Origin: Apophysomyces variabilis
Lineage: Eukaryota; Mucoromycota; Mucoromycetes; Mucorales; Mucoraceae
Direction of reading: 5' to 3'
Length of the DNA: 64,000 bases
Assembly (NCBI GenBank): GCA_002749535.1
Contig: MZZL01000390.1
Span: 916,253-980,252, forward strand
Below are positions 62,736 to 64,000 of this stretch, one piece after another. The position numbers were made by a program, and so were the translations under genes. Position 1 is the stretch's first letter. Each line of letters begins with the position of its first letter. The notes below the pieces were generated by a model. The model was not told the DNA's origin and searched no databases. It saw only the letters and a program-made list of their open reading frames with translations.

Positions 62736-64000
62736 TACTTTTCATCAAACATAACCACACCAGCCTAACCTCCTCTTGGTTACCTTTCATCAAACATAAC
62801 CATACCAGCCTAACCTCCTCTTGGTTACTTTTCATCAAACATAACCATACCAGCCTAACGCCCGCTTGGTTACCTTTCATCAAACATAACCACACCAGCC
62901 TAACCTCCTCTTGGTTACTTTTCATCAAACATAACCACACCAGCCTAACGCCCGCTTGGTTACTTTTCATCAAACATAACCGTACCAGCCTAACCTCCTC
63001 TTAGTTACCTTTCATCAAACATAACCACACCAGCCTAACGCCCACTTGGTTACTTTTCATCAAACATAACCATACCAGCCTAACCTCCTCTTGGTTACTT
63101 TTCACCAAACATAACCACACCAGCCTAACCTCCTCTTAGTTACCTTTCATCAAACGTAACCATACCAGCCTAACCTCCGCTTGGTTACCTTTCATCAAAC
63201 ATAACCACACCAGCCTAACGCCCACTTGGTTACTTTTCATCAAACATAACCACACCAGCCTAACCTCCTCTTGGTTACTTTTCATCAAACATAACCATAC
63301 CAGCCTAACCTCCTCTTGGTTACTTTTCATCAAACATAACCGTACCAGCCTAACCTCCTCTTAGTTACCTTTCATCAAACATAACCACACCAGCCTAACG
63401 CCCGCTTGGTTACTTTTCATCAAACATAACCATACCAGCCTAACCTCCTCTTGGTTATCTTTCATCAAACATAACCATACCAGCCTAACCTCCTCTTGGT
63501 TATCTTTCATCAAACATAACCATACCAGCCTAACCTCCTCTTGGTTACTTTTCATCAAACATAACCGTACTAGCCTAACCTCCTCTTAGTTACCTTTCAT
63601 CAAACGTAACCATACCAGCCTACCGGCCGCATGGTTACTTTTCATCAAACATACCCATACCAGCCTAACGCCCGCTTGGTTATCTTTCATCAAACATAAC
63701 CGTACTAGCCTAACCTCCTCTTGGTTACTTTTCATCAAACATAACCAAACCAGCCTAACCTCCTCTTGGTTACTTTTCATCAAACATAACCATACCAGCC
63801 TAACCTCCGCTTGGTTACTTTTCATCAAACATAACCATACCAACCTAACACCCGCTTGGTTATCTTTCATCAAACATAACCACACCAGCCTAACACCCGC
63901 TTGGTTATCTTTCATCAAACATAACCACACCAGCCTAACGCCCGCTTGGTTACTTTTCATCAAACATAACCATACCAGCCTAACCTCCTCTTGGTTACCT
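62736..64000 (-). repeat. 45-base minisatellite array, inverted orientation, running off the window
   Basis: About 28 units, reverse complement of the 58691-60943 family (cataaccacaccagcc, taacctcctcttggttac and so on). The same variant positions appear. One aberrant unit near 63620-63632 has ctaccggccgcatgg. The array is open on the minus strand in several blocks (for example 62662-62973, 63586-63963) as the same 15-residue repeat, interrupted where a TTAGTT variant makes a stop (ctcttagttacc). The array continues beyond 64000. Confidence 0.95.

Overview
The window looks like nuclear DNA of an early-diverging filamentous fungus, most likely Mucoromycota (Mucorales-like). The reasons are AT-rich spacers, compact genes cut by many GT-AG introns of about 45-100 bases, fucose-pathway genes, tandem sphingomyelin-synthase-like genes, and the mix of decayed mobile elements. 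Exon borders below were placed by hand from splice signals and reading-frame continuity; in every multi-exon gene listed the exon lengths add up to whole codons.

Layout. Bases 1-3.9 kb hold the end of an importin-like gene, the proteasome alpha2 gene and an F-box gene. Bases 3.9-12.6 kb are a repeat nest: a 416-base duplication at a single N, a 1,379-base DNA element with CACTG termini and a TTA target duplication, a tRNA-Ala(CGC), and two 357-base LTR-like units in inverted orientation with degenerate relatives between them. Bases 12.6-18.4 kb hold MTF1 (mitochondrial transcription factor), JJJ1/DNAJC21 (convergent with MTF1), a putative fucosyltransferase and a CYSTM peptide. Bases 18.4-27.2 kb are mostly relics: a Tc1/mariner pseudogene, a foldback MITE and a decayed Fanzor (eukaryotic TnpB-like nuclease). 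Bases 27.6-39 kb hold NDUFB4, an ITFG1/TIP homologue, SEC23 and ribosomal protein eL29. Bases 39.2-57.2 kb hold a TE-associated zinc protein, two MFS transporters, GDP-L-fucose synthase, two tandem sphingomyelin-synthase-like genes and a TPS2-type trehalose gene. Bases 57.3-64 kb hold a broken Tc1/mariner transposase abutting a 45-base minisatellite. The same minisatellite returns in inverted orientation 1.8 kb further on, and between the two arrays sits an intact gene with zinc-finger-like N-terminus and a PD-(D/E)XK-like motif.

How genes relate. Most are independent housekeeping genes, as expected in a eukaryote. GDP-L-fucose synthase (47.9 kb) makes the donor that the putative fucosyltransferase (16.5 kb) would use, which fits fucose-containing Mucorales cell walls. 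The most unusual parts are the inverted minisatellite arrays around the nuclease-like gene and the spliced but inactivated Fanzor relic.
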